A stretch of 50,357 nt of DNA from CAYLPJ01 sp964385465 (lineage in GTDB: Bacteria > Planctomycetota > Phycisphaerae > SM23-33): the NCBI GenBank assembly GCA_964385465.1, contig CAYLPJ010000050.1, positions 1 through 50,357 of the forward strand, given 5' to 3'. Made by a program: the position numbers and the translations under genes. Below are positions 1 through 7,779 of this stretch, in pieces. Below the pieces are notes generated by a model. It ran no database searches. It was not told the DNA's origin and was given only the letters and a program-made list of their open reading frames with translations. Positions within the stretch are counted from its first letter, which is position 1. Each line of letters starts with the position of its first letter.

Positions 1-51
1 TCCGGCGGGGTGGACAGAAGTGGCACATGGGGGAGATGGCGGGGGTTGGGC

Positions 52-693
52 TTACGGGCGGTGCTTGGGGGGGTGGACGGTGCGGTCGAGTCGGATGGCG
101 TGGTCGAGGCGGCGGAGGTAGTCGGTTCGGGGTACCTCGAAGGCGCCGTACCGTTGGAGGTTGGGGGTGGTCCACTGGATATCGTAGAGGATCAGGCCGC
201 GGGCGCGGAGGTGCCCGAGGCCGGCGACGAGGGCGACCTTTCCGGCGTCGGTGACGGTGTGGAACATGCTCTCACCGAAGAAGGCCCCGCCGAGCGCGAC
301 GCCGTAGAGCCCGCCGATCGGCTGGTCGGCGGCGGGGTCGTCGGCGGGCCAGACCTCGAAGCTGTGGGCGAGGCCGAGCTGGTGGAGTCGTCGGTAAGCG
401 ATGCGGATTTCGGGAGATATCCAGGTCCCTTCCGCCCTGTCGCGGGCGCAGGCGGCGACGACGGCGTCGAAGCAGCGGTTCACCGTCAGGGCGAATCGCC
501 CCTGTCGGAGTGTCCGCCTGAGGCGGCGGGGCACATGGAGCGAGCCGTCCATCGGCAGCAGCCCGCGGGGGTCGGGGCTGAACCACATCAGCCGCCCCCC
601 TTCGACCATCGGGAACACCCCCGAGCCGTAGGCGGCGACGAGGTTCTCCGGCGAGAGGGCGGCGAGGATGTCGGGGTCGGGCCTGCGGGTCAT
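52..693 (-). CDS. aat: Leucyl/phenylalanyl-tRNA--protein transferase
   Basis: This 213-residue cytoplasmic enzyme transfers Leu or Phe from aminoacyl-tRNA to proteins with N-terminal Arg or Lys, feeding the N-degron/ClpAP pathway. The family hallmarks are in order: the N-terminal YGSGVFPM segment and WFSPDPRG, then GTWISPEIRIAYRRLHQLGLAHS-type sequence, GGLYGV, FFGESMF, and the C-terminal YDIQWTTPNLQRYGA block with the order typical of Aat. Length fits the family. The ATG at 693 overlaps the stop of the upstream propeller gene as ATGA, so translation is probably coupled although the two functions look unrelated. The gene ends with TAA at 52-54. Identification is firm. Confidence 0.97.
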   Translation of the reverse strand: MTRRPDPDILAALSPENLVAAYGSGVFPMVEGGRLMWFSPDPRGLLPMDGSLHVPRRLRRTLRQGRFALTVNRCFDAVVAACARDRAEGTWISPEIRIAYRRLHQLGLAHSFEVWPADDPAADQPIGGLYGVALGGAFFGESMFHTVTDAGKVALVAGLGHLRARGLILYDIQWTTPNLQRYGAFEVPRTDYLRRLDHAIRLDRTVHPPKHRP

Positions 694-3368
694 GGTCGGT
701 CGGGGGCCGGGCAGTCGGCGAGGGCCTCGGCGGCGTGGTCGAAGGCGACGGCGACGACGCGGCGGTTGGTCAGGTCGGCGACGTAGACCCGCCCGCCGGC
801 GCACTCGGCGGTGAGGGGCCAGCCGAAGGCGACGGGCGGGTCGGGCACGGGCGAGCGGGGCCCGCGGCTGTCCATGTTGCCGTACCCGCCGACGCGGCAG
901 ACGGTGTTGCCGGCGGCGTCGAAGACGACCAGGGAGAACCGCAGCGGGTCGGGCGCGAGGATCCGCCCGAAGGCGTCGACGTCGAACCGGGTGGTCTCGC
1001 AGTAGCAGCCGAGCTCGTCCTTGACGGGGTGGAGCCCGACGCGGCGGACCCACGCCGCCTTCTCCAGCCTCACCGGCCCGCGGGCCTTCCAGCCGAGGTT
1101 GGCGAGCCATTGCCCGCCGTCGTCGCGGGCGATCCGCCCGCCGCGGGGGGCGAACTTGACGATCGCCCCGCACTGCTTGTAGTCGAGGCTCGGGTGGTGC
1201 TCGGGGCCGTCGGGGGGCAGCTTCCCCGCCGCCCAGGGGGGGATGCGCCCGGTGGCCGCGGGGGCGATCTGGGCCCCGAGGTAGATGCTCCCGTCGGGCC
1301 CGACGGCGATGCCGCCGACCTTGGTGTCCTCGGTGGTTACGGCGTCGTCGTCGAGGAGGCGCCCGTCGCGGTCGAAGACGCCGACGGTCATGCGTGCGAG
1401 CCTGCGGTCGCCGCCGGCGTCGGTGGCGGCGTGGGGTACGTAGATGCGTCCGGCGCGGTCGACGAAGAGCCCGGCGCCGCGGGTGTGGGCGTGGGGCAGC
1501 CCGGAGAGGACGTTGGAGCCGGTCGCGGCGAACGGCAGCGGCCGCCCGTCGGGGCCGTAGCGGCGGAGGGTGCCCTTGCCCTGGATGGCGTAGAGGTTGC
1601 CGTCCTTGCCGGCGACCATCTCGCCGTAGAGCAGCTTCCAGATGTTCTCGGGCTTGCCCCCGGCGGTCCGCGGGGTGAAGGTTCCCGCGGGCCTGCCGGT
1701 CTCGGCGTGGTAGACCCGCGAGGCCGGCGAGAGGCCCGTGCCGAAGGCGGGGTGTCCGGCGAGGACGCGGTGGCCGACGACCGCGACGTCCCCGATGAAC
1801 CCCAGCGGCGGCAGCCCGGACTCGACGAGCCGTTCGGCGATCGGGTCGCCGGCGGGCTCGAAGGCGTCCCCGCGGTCGATCAGCTTCAGCCGCCCGCGAT
1901 GGAAGTAGCTCAGCCCGGCGACCCAGAGGCCCGGCGGGTCGGCGGCGGCGTCCAGGGCGAGCAACGCCCCGCCGCCCATGCCGCGGCGGTCGATGTCGTG
2001 GACGGCGACGGGTGCGGAGGCCGACCGCCCGGCGAACTTCAGCACGCGGCGGGCCTTCCAGTTGTGGGCGGCGACGTGGTAGTGCTGGTGATCGATGCCC
2101 TTGCCCCGCTCGTGGAGGCAGAGGACGTAGACCGCGCCGGTCCGGGGATGGACGCGGACCTGGTCGGGGTTGGCGGCGGGCAGGTCCCCGAGGTGCCTCC
2201 CGGCGGGGCTGAAGACGGCGACGCGGTCGTTGGCGTAGTCGGCGACGTAGACGTTGCCCGCGGCGTCCGCGGCGAGGCCCTGGGGATCGTTGAGCCGCTC
2301 GCCCGTGCCGGGCTTCCAGGGCGTGCCCGCGAAGGTCGCCGGGCGGCTCGAGCCGTCCATCGGGACGCTCCAGACGACGTGGCAGAGCCCGCGGCCGGCC
2401 TTGCCCGGCTCGAAGAGCCCGGCGACGTAGGCGGTCCGCCCGTCCGGCGAGAGGGCGACGTGCCCGAAGCCGTCCATCGTCGCCGGGGCGACGACGGGCC
2501 CGAGGCAGCCGGCGGGTACGCTGCCGTCGGTGCCGAGGATCAGCAGCCGCCGCCCGCCGCGGAGGTCGGCGTGCTTGATCGTCGTCCCCCGGGCCGAGCC
2601 GGTAAGGCAGACGAGCTGCCGCCCGTCCGGCGTGACGGCGGGGAATACGCGGTTGCCGAACACCGCCCCGGCCAGGACCGACCGCGGCAGCAGGTGGGCG
2701 ACGACGGGCACCTCCCCGCCGTCGGGCAGCGCCAGGTGGTCCCAGCCGCGGCGGCGGCGGGCGGGCAGGTTGCCCGGCGGCGGGTGGACCTGGCGCCGGT
2801 AGGCCCCGGTGCGGTCGAAGGCGGCGATGAGCGTGGTCTGGCGGTGAGCGTAGAGGCTGCCGCCGAACACCACGTACAGCGTGCCCTCGGGCCCGCAGGC
2901 GATGCCGCGGTTGACCTGCACGTCCTGGCCCGACCAGCCGATGACGCGGTCCAGCCGCGGGGACGCCCCGAGGCGGACCCGGGCGCGGAAGGGCCCGCCG
3001 GCGGCGGGCTTGCCCGCGTCGTCCCGCCCGTCCCACGCGATCCGCTGGGCGAGCCGCCCGGGGGTCAGCGGCGGCTGGGCGAACTCCGCGGCGAGAACGC
3101 CGGCGGCGAGATGGCGGACGACATTGCCCGCGGCGTCGAGGACGGCGACCTCGGCGTCGGTCCGCGCCGAGGCGGCGAAGGCGATCTCGATCCTCCCGTC
3201 GCCCCGGCGGACGGCGGTCGGCGCCTCGGCGAACCGCACGGCGGGGGTCGCCTCCGCCGCCGGCGCACCCGGTGCCGCCGCGAACGCCGCCGCGACCGTT
3301 GCCGCGACCGTTGCCGCGACCGTTGCCGCGAGGGCCTGGGCGGCGCGTCCGAGCTGTCGTGCGCGCAT
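690..3368 (-). CDS. Secreted NHL-type propeller protein with FlgD-like Ig domain
   Basis: This is an 892-residue exported protein of unknown role. The start at 3368 is chosen because AAGGAG lies just upstream; an in-frame start 31 codons earlier lacks this. An Ala-rich signal peptide (about residues 1-40) is followed by a FlgD_ig-like segment at about 45-135, with AEVAVLDAAGNVVRHL and a WDGRDDAGKPAAGGPFRARV stretch. The rest reads as propeller blades of the NHL/YVTN kind, for example GLAADAAGNVYVADYANDRV and VHPRTGAVYVL. The signal-peptide hydrophobic core is encoded by a 12-bp tandem repeat. The stop overlaps the aat start. Such proteins often act as surface binding or scaffold modules, but no catalytic motif is visible here. 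Confidence 0.8.
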   Translation of the reverse strand: MRARQLGRAAQALAATVAATVAATVAAAFAAAPGAPAAEATPAVRFAEAPTAVRRGDGRIEIAFAASARTDAEVAVLDAAGNVVRHLAAGVLAAEFAQPPLTPGRLAQRIAWDGRDDAGKPAAGGPFRARVRLGASPRLDRVIGWSGQDVQVNRGIACGPEGTLYVVFGGSLYAHRQTTLIAAFDRTGAYRRQVHPPPGNLPARRRRGWDHLALPDGGEVPVVAHLLPRSVLAGAVFGNRVFPAVTPDGRQLVCLTGSARGTTIKHADLRGGRRLLILGTDGSVPAGCLGPVVAPATMDGFGHVALSPDGRTAYVAGLFEPGKAGRGLCHVVWSVPMDGSSRPATFAGTPWKPGTGERLNDPQGLAADAAGNVYVADYANDRVAVFSPAGRHLGDLPAANPDQVRVHPRTGAVYVLCLHERGKGIDHQHYHVAAHNWKARRVLKFAGRSASAPVAVHDIDRRGMGGGALLALDAAADPPGLWVAGLSYFHRGRLKLIDRGDAFEPAGDPIAERLVESGLPPLGFIGDVAVVGHRVLAGHPAFGTGLSPASRVYHAETGRPAGTFTPRTAGGKPENIWKLLYGEMVAGKDGNLYAIQGKGTLRRYGPDGRPLPFAATGSNVLSGLPHAHTRGAGLFVDRAGRIYVPHAATDAGGDRRLARMTVGVFDRDGRLLDDDAVTTEDTKVGGIAVGPDGSIYLGAQIAPAATGRIPPWAAGKLPPDGPEHHPSLDYKQCGAIVKFAPRGGRIARDDGGQWLANLGWKARGPVRLEKAAWVRRVGLHPVKDELGCYCETTRFDVDAFGRILAPDPLRFSLVVFDAAGNTVCRVGGYGNMDSRGPRSPVPDPPVAFGWPLTAECAGGRVYVADLTNRRVVAVAFDHAAEALADCPAPDRP
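3289..3331 (-). repeat. 12-bp tandem repeat inside a signal peptide
   Basis: Three perfect copies of GCCGCGACCGTT (plus strand), followed by a partial fourth, encode the repeating Ala-Thr-Val-Ala unit at residues 15-27 of the propeller protein. Unit length is a multiple of three, so copy-number change would lengthen or shorten the hydrophobic core without shifting frame. Confidence 0.85.
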
Positions 3369-3557
3369 GATCCGCTCCTTCCCGCTGGATGCCGCCCCTA
3401 TCTCTACCGCGCGGCACCGCCCACCGGAAGCGCCCGACGCGGAAGCCGCCGGGTCGAGCAAGGCCCCCGGGCGACCCCGACCGCACCGGCCGGGGCGAGC
3501 CCCCCCGCCGCCAAGGGCCTCGCCACCCGGGGGGTGTCGGTGCGTTCAAGGGATACC
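3369..3557. promoter_or_regulatory. Divergent intergenic region
   Basis: This 189-bp gap lies between two outward-facing genes and must hold both promoters. I could not pick convincing -35/-10 pairs by eye. The AAGGAG ribosome binding site of the minus-strand gene is at its left edge. The plus-strand start at 3558 has only a weak AAGGGA-like site at 3549-3553. Confidence 0.4.
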
Positions 3558-5465
3558 ATGCGATACCCAGCCGCCCGCGACGCGTCGATCGCCCTGTCTC
3601 TGTTGGTCTGTGCCGGCCTGGCCGGGGCGGCGCCGCCGTGCCCGGAGGACCTGGATTGGCTTGGCGAGCTCTGCGGGGGCCACGGGGCGGCGCTGTGCGA
3701 GACGCGGGGGCGGATCTACCTGACGGAGCTGGCCAACGGGCAGACCGAAAAGGTCGGCAACGGGGAACGTGGGGAGTTCTCGCCGGACGGGACGAAGGTG
3801 GCGTGGATCGACGGGCGACGGGCGCTGGGGCGTGCGCGGACCGGCGGGCGGGTGCACGTGATCGCCGAGGACGTCGACGTCGGCGGCGGCGTGCACTGGA
3901 TCGCCGAGGACGAGGTCGTGCTGCGGCTTCGCCGGGGCGGCTGGCACCGCGTGAAGCTGGACGGCCGGACGCAGCCCGTGCCGGAGCTGGACCGCCTCGG
4001 CCGCGGCGGGCGGGAGTGCGACGTGAAGCTGTGCGAAGACGGCGTGTGGTCGTACGCCTGCGGGACGAGCTGGCGGACGAGCGACGGCAGGCGTGGCAAG
4101 ACGGGTGGCAACTGCTCGCCGAGCCTCTCGCCGGACGGGCGGAGCGTCACGGGCCTGCGCCCGGGGCACAAGGAATGCAGGCTGACGCGGATCCGACCCG
4201 GCGGGCTGTCCGGGCGGCTTCGGTGGGTGTACGACTACCACGGCAGCAAGGGCTTCGACAACCATCGCTGGGCGTCGGCGGACAAGCGGTTCGTCGTCTG
4301 CGAGGACGAGAAGCACCACCGGCTGGTGGTGATGCGCGTGGGCACCACGAACGCGACGGCGATCGGCCCGAAGGGGCGCGGCGAGATGCGGGGGGACTTC
4401 ACCTCCACGCCGCGCCGGGCGACGCCCTGGCCGGAGGCGCACGCCGCCGAGGGCACCGGCGACGGCGCCGACGCCCCGACCTGGCCCCCCGACGCCGACA
4501 AGCTCGCCTTCCTCTGGGACCACGCCGGGGGGACGAACGCGGTCTCGCCCCCCGGCCGGGCCGGCCGCCAGCCCTGCCGGCTCCTCCCCGACGGGCAGGC
4601 CCGCCTCGGGCGGTTCGGCGACCTGCGGCTGATCGGCGGGCGGTTCGCCGCCGAGCCGGAGACCGCCGCGGACGTCCTCGGCGCCGTCGCCGGCGCCCGC
4701 GCGCTGACCGTCGAGCTGCTGTACACGCCGCCGGAGGATGCATCCGGCGATGCGGATATCCTCACGCTCGCCGGGCGCGAGGGCCCGGTGTTTCGCCTTC
4801 GGCGCCGCGGCCGGGGCGTCGAGGCCGACGGCTCGGCGTGCGAGGGGGGCGCGGGCGTCGCGCGGTTGACGCCGGGCGAGCCGGCGCACCTGGCGGTGGT
4901 GATCGACGCCGACTCCCGCGGCCGGGGGGAGCTGACCGCCTTCGTCGACGGGCGGCGGTCGGTCGCGCGCAAGCGGATGCGCTGCTCGCTGGCCGGCGGG
5001 GGCGGCGGAGCGAAGCTCGTCCTCGGCGACGCCGACGCGGTCGCCGGGCGCGTCGAGGCGCTCGCGATCCGCGCCGCGGGGCTGTCGGCCGAGCGGGTGG
5101 CGGCCTCTGCGCGGGCGGCGCGGGCCCGCCTTGCCGGGCGGGCCGAGCCCCCGCGGCTGGTCGTCGACGCCGTCCTGCTGGACCGCCCCGAGCTGCCGGA
5201 CCCGTCCAACTACCCGCAGACGCTGGCCGTCTGCCGCTACCGCGTGGCGAAGGTCCGCGAGGGCACGTGCAAGGCCGGGGAGATCCACGTCGCCCACCGG
5301 GCGATCCTCAACGGGCGGGTCGTCGCCGACCTGAAGGCCCGCACCCCCGGCCGGGGGTACCGCCTGGTGCTCCACCGCTTCGCCGCCCACCCGGAGCTGT
5401 CGACGCTGAAGATCGTCGCCGCCCCCGAGGACCTCGACGCCACCATCTACTGCGACGCGGACTGA
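3558..5465 (+). CDS. Secreted propeller/LamG-like protein
   Basis: This is a 635-residue protein with an N-terminal signal peptide (ALSLLVCAGLAGA, cleavage near residue 25). The first 300 or so residues resemble TolB/WD40-type blades: GEFSPDGTKVAWIDGRR and SPSLSPDGRSVTGLRPG are typical SPDG strand-turn signatures. A LamG/concanavalin-like module follows at about 375-510 (ALTVELLYTPPEDASGDADI, HLAVVIDAD, ELTAFVDG). The C-terminal 110 residues (VVDAVLLDRPELPDPSNYPQ onward) form a separate domain I do not recognise. Twelve or so Cys in the N-terminal half suggest disulphides or metal binding outside the cytoplasm. The start is the ATG immediately before the signal peptide. Function is unknown; TolB-like SPDG repeats make a carbohydrate or envelope-binding role plausible. 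Confidence 0.75.
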   Translation: MRYPAARDASIALSLLVCAGLAGAAPPCPEDLDWLGELCGGHGAALCETRGRIYLTELANGQTEKVGNGERGEFSPDGTKVAWIDGRRALGRARTGGRVHVIAEDVDVGGGVHWIAEDEVVLRLRRGGWHRVKLDGRTQPVPELDRLGRGGRECDVKLCEDGVWSYACGTSWRTSDGRRGKTGGNCSPSLSPDGRSVTGLRPGHKECRLTRIRPGGLSGRLRWVYDYHGSKGFDNHRWASADKRFVVCEDEKHHRLVVMRVGTTNATAIGPKGRGEMRGDFTSTPRRATPWPEAHAAEGTGDGADAPTWPPDADKLAFLWDHAGGTNAVSPPGRAGRQPCRLLPDGQARLGRFGDLRLIGGRFAAEPETAADVLGAVAGARALTVELLYTPPEDASGDADILTLAGREGPVFRLRRRGRGVEADGSACEGGAGVARLTPGEPAHLAVVIDADSRGRGELTAFVDGRRSVARKRMRCSLAGGGGGAKLVLGDADAVAGRVEALAIRAAGLSAERVAASARAARARLAGRAEPPRLVVDAVLLDRPELPDPSNYPQTLAVCRYRVAKVREGTCKAGEIHVAHRAILNGRVVADLKARTPGRGYRLVLHRFAAHPELSTLKIVAAPEDLDATIYCDAD

Positions 5466-5520
5466 CCGCCCCTCGGCGGACTGACCGCCCCCGGCAGGCA
5501 GCAACGCCCCGTCCCCCCCG

Positions 5521-5544
5521 CCGCCGGCCGGGTCGGGCCGGCGG
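5521..5544. terminator. GC-rich hairpin after the 3558-5465 gene
   Basis: CCGCCGGCC at 5521-5529 pairs perfectly with GGCCGGCGG at 5536-5544 around a 6-nt loop, 56 bp past the stop codon. There is no T-tract, so it may be a pause or Rho-assisted site rather than an intrinsic terminator. Confidence 0.4.
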
Positions 5545-5613
5545 TGCGGACGCCACCGATTGGCAGGACGGACGGATGGTTGCATCATGGATGTATCCGA
5601 CCAGGAGAGCCTC

Positions 5614-5988
5614 ATGGCGGTCAACGTGAACGTGTCGTTCCAGGAGTCGCTGCTCCGCGAGCTCGATGAAGCGGCGAAGGCGGAGTCCCGCTCGCGCAGT
5701 GAGCTGATCCGCGAGGCGGCGCGCGTGTACCTTGCTCGCCGCCCATCGACGCGGGCGGTAGGCGGCGCGGGTCGTCTTCGGGGGGCGGCTTCGCGAAGTG
5801 GTCACGGCCCTCATCGCCCATCGCCTTCTCGGCTTCACGTCACCCGCCCTGGAAGCCGAATTCCTCGCCGTGCTCGCCCGCCCGAAGTTCGGGCTGTCCG
5901 GTCAACAGGTCGAGGTCGTCGCCCAAGCGCTTCGCGATCCGATGTGCATAGTCCTGCCCAGCGAGGATATCCAGGTCATTGGGGATGA
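5614..5988 (+). CDS. CopG/RHH antitoxin with frameshifted tail
   Basis: This is a ribbon-helix-helix DNA-binding antitoxin. Residues 3-42 (NVNVSFQESLLRELDEAAKA and SRSELIREAARVYLARR) form the beta strand and two helices of a CopG dimer unit. The start at 5614 is favoured by AGGAG at 5603-5607; an in-frame ATG at 5587 is the alternative. After about residue 45 the reading frame runs into DNA that, in another frame, encodes a PIN toxin, so the last 80 residues (124 in all) look like an artefact of lost toxin sequence. A normal antitoxin of this class is about 80 residues. A possible promoter is TTGGCA at 5560-5565, though its -10 partner is weak. Confidence 0.6.
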   Translation: MAVNVNVSFQESLLRELDEAAKAESRSRSELIREAARVYLARRPSTRAVGGAGRLRGAASRSGHGPHRPSPSRLHVTRPGSRIPRRARPPEVRAVRSTGRGRRPSASRSDVHSPAQRGYPGHWG

Positions 5989-6286
5989 TCGCGCAGACAA
6001 GGCTGTTCTCCCATGCGCCCTGGCGGCTTCGGCTGACTGCATCGTGTCGGCAGATCGCCACCTGCTGGCGCTCGGGACCTCTCGCGACATTGTGGTCCTC
6101 ACCCCAGCCGACATTCTCGCTCGCCTCAGCGGTGAGGCCCGAGTTCGCACGCGTGCCGCGTTCTCCTGCCCCGGGCGACGGTCGGGCGCTCGGCGCCGGC
6201 GGCGGCACCGACCATCCACCGAGATTACTCGTCGGCCGGGGGCGAATGCTCCGCATGGGGGAAGCAAAGGGATGATGTTGGCGTAG
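5762..6286 (+). pseudogene. PIN-family toxin remnant lacking its N-terminus
   Basis: The frame from 5762 reads AARVVFGGRLREVVTALIAH and continues with LEAEFLAVLARPKF, DDRADKAVLPCALAASADCI and SADRHLLALGT, ending in PADILARL near 6127. That is the body of a CopG-partner PIN RNase (COG1569/TIGR00305 type). The usual opening segment, Met plus a Val/Leu-Asp-Thr-Asn motif carrying the first catalytic Asp, is missing, and a TAG at 5759-5761 closes the frame just upstream. The codons for Thr-Arg-Ala-Val at 5749-5760 in the antitoxin frame look like the old toxin start with ATG changed to ACG. A short deletion would explain this. A gene finder would call a GTG start at 5798. It is probably inactive. 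Confidence 0.65.
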
Positions 6287-6639
6287 GGAGTTCGCCGACA
6301 TAGTATTCAAGCGTGGTCTTTCCGTGATTCGGGCGACGGTGCGGCGGGGTGTTGGCCGCGCGGGAGCCGGGTGCAAGAGAGGACGTCGGCCGGACGAGGC
6401 GGCAGCATTCGCCGCGCGGTCGGGGCACCCGCCCTTTTCCCGATCGGCACCGCTTCGCCCGGTGCTGACCGGGTGCGTGTATCCGCTCGTTCGCGCGGTT
6501 GCCGGCCCCCTTCGTTTTCGGGCCGAGGCCGTGGCCTGCCTTGCGGCCGCCCTTCCGCAGACAAGGCGGGGAGGGGCTGCGTCGGCTGTGCCCGTCCGTG
6601 CCAGGTAGATCGGCCCGTACGGATATTTACAATATTTCC
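6287..6639. other. No recognisable gene
   Basis: The open frames here give low-complexity Arg/Ala/Pro-rich sequence with no family signature, and none has a convincing ribosome binding site. At the right end GC content drops: TACAAT at 6628-6633 sits in an AT-rich patch (6620-6650) and could be the -10 box of the RNA candidate that follows. Its -35 is not clear. Confidence 0.5.
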
Positions 6640-7046
6640 CGGGTTATTTCCGAGGGGTCCGGGCGGCGAAAAAACAAGGTCCGGGCACGAAAGAACCGGG
6701 TGGCAGCGGAAATGCAGTACCGCCCTGAATTCGTGTCCGGACCGTATTTTATGCGCCTCGGCCGGCCGGGCCCGCCGGCGGGCCCCGCCCGGTGCGGCCG
6801 CGGGATTCCCTGCCGAGGCAAGCCGATTCGCCGGAGGGGCATCCGAAAAAGGCTCAAGCTCCGTTGGGGAATTCTCCGAAAGTACCGACAAAGAGCGTAC
6901 CTTCAAGAGAGGTCGGCTCGCAATGCTTTTGCCGGTATTCTGATCCTGATCCGCTGCACCCGGTCGACGGGAGCCTCACCGGCTTTCGTCGGGGTGAGTC
7001 GCATGGGCGTCACGAGCCCCCCCTGCTCGGGCCGCCCATCTTTTTT
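6640..7046 (+). ncRNA. Candidate structured non-coding RNA
   Basis: This is a stretch without a credible gene but with ordered pairing. Arms 6678-6691 and 6730-6743 pair over 14 bp (one G-U), enclosing GGGTGG 6698-6703 with CCGCCC 6720-6725. GCCTCGG/CCGAGGC closes the next domain, at about 6755-6820, which contains the perfect palindrome GGGCCCGCCGGCGGGCCC. CTCACC at 6975-6980 pairs with GGTGAG at 6993-6998. The whole ends in a hairpin plus T6 (7003-7046). TACAAT at 6628-6633 is a possible -10. It does not match RNase P RNA, tmRNA or SRP RNA signatures. The 5' end is a guess; expression and covariation are untested. Confidence 0.4.
7003..7046 (+). terminator. Intrinsic terminator with T6 tract
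   Basis: ATGGGCG (7003-7009) pairs with CGCCCAT (7033-7039). An inner helix CGAGC/GCTCG (7013-7017 with 7025-7029) has a 7-nt loop, and a 3x3 internal loop separates the helices. One C then T6 at 7041-7046 follow. It is the clearest Rho-independent terminator in the window, and no plus-strand coding gene ends near it. Confidence 0.75.
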
Positions 7047-7197
7047 GCGCCGGCGGGGCCGACGCGCCGCCGAGCCCCCCGACGCGGGGAGGGACCGGAC
7101 ATGGCGGGGCGATGGATACATCCGCTGCACCCGGCCCGCCATGCCCGGCCCCGGCCGCTCCCTCAACTGTCGCCTCCTTGGCGGGCCTCCCGCCTCA

Positions 7198-7779
7198 TCA
7201 GGGCGCAATCCGAAGCTCCTTGCCGTCGGCGCCCAGCAAGTTCACTGCGGCCGAGCCCTCCCGGTCCACGTCCAGCCCGGCCCGCAGCCGCCCGCGGGGG
7301 TCGGCGACGGTCATCCCGGCCGAGCCGTCGGCGAGCACGGCCAGGGCGGTCCGCATGATGCCGGAGGCGTCGAAGAGGTTCAGGCACGGCGAGCCGCCCT
7401 CGACGACGCCGAAGCCGCCGCGGACCTGCCCGGCATCGTCGGAGAACAACAGCGCGGGCGAGCCGTTCTCGGCGATGCCCAGCACGGTGCGTTCGAGGTT
7501 CTCCCCGTCGAGCATCGACAGATAGGGCGAGCCGTCCGGCAGGGCCTGGAGGACCATGCGGAACCGCCCGGCGGCGTCGGCGAACACCACGCAGGGCGAG
7601 CCGTCGGGCAGCAGCTCCAGCGTCAGCCTGGCGTGGCCGTCGCGGTCGTGGAGGCTGACGGCCGGCGTCCCGTCGGCGCGGGCGGCGAGGGTAGCGACGG
7701 GGTTGCCCGCCGCACTGACCAGCTCCAGCCGCCGGGTCCGGGTCACGTCTTGTGTGGGCGTCTCGGTCTGCGTCTGCAT
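7198..7779 (-). CDS. Seven-repeat beta-strand protein of unknown function
   Basis: This 193-residue protein has no signal peptide or membrane segment. After a Gln/Thr-rich start (MQTQTETPTQD) it is built of about seven units of 22-26 residues, each following the pattern R-x-x-L-x-x-x-x-DGSP-x-L-x-L-x-D-x-x-G: ELLPDGSPCVVFADAAG, QALPDGSPYLSMLDGE, GIAENGSPALLFSDDAG, GVVEGGSPCLNLFDASG and so on. The register suggests a solenoid or beta-roll. Proteins with related repeats occur in many bacteria as uncharacterised entries. The ATG at 7779 has GAGGAG 7-12 nt upstream. It stands alone, flanked by gaps that carry three copies of a 12-bp repeat. Confidence 0.75.
   Translation of the reverse strand: MQTQTETPTQDVTRTRRLELVSAAGNPVATLAARADGTPAVSLHDRDGHARLTLELLPDGSPCVVFADAAGRFRMVLQALPDGSPYLSMLDGENLERTVLGIAENGSPALLFSDDAGQVRGGFGVVEGGSPCLNLFDASGIMRTALAVLADGSAGMTVADPRGRLRAGLDVDREGSAAVNLLGADGKELRIAP

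Noticed and set aside
735..3461. Long plus-strand open frame over the minus-strand propeller gene (its downstream part is the real 3558-5465 gene)
   Set aside because: It gives Gly/Val/Asp-rich low-complexity sequence and mirrors the minus-strand frame, as expected in GC-rich DNA. The minus-strand reading has a signal peptide, ribosome site and propeller motifs.
6640..7046. RNase P RNA, tmRNA or SRP RNA
   Set aside because: The conserved sequences of those RNAs are not present, although the region is structured.
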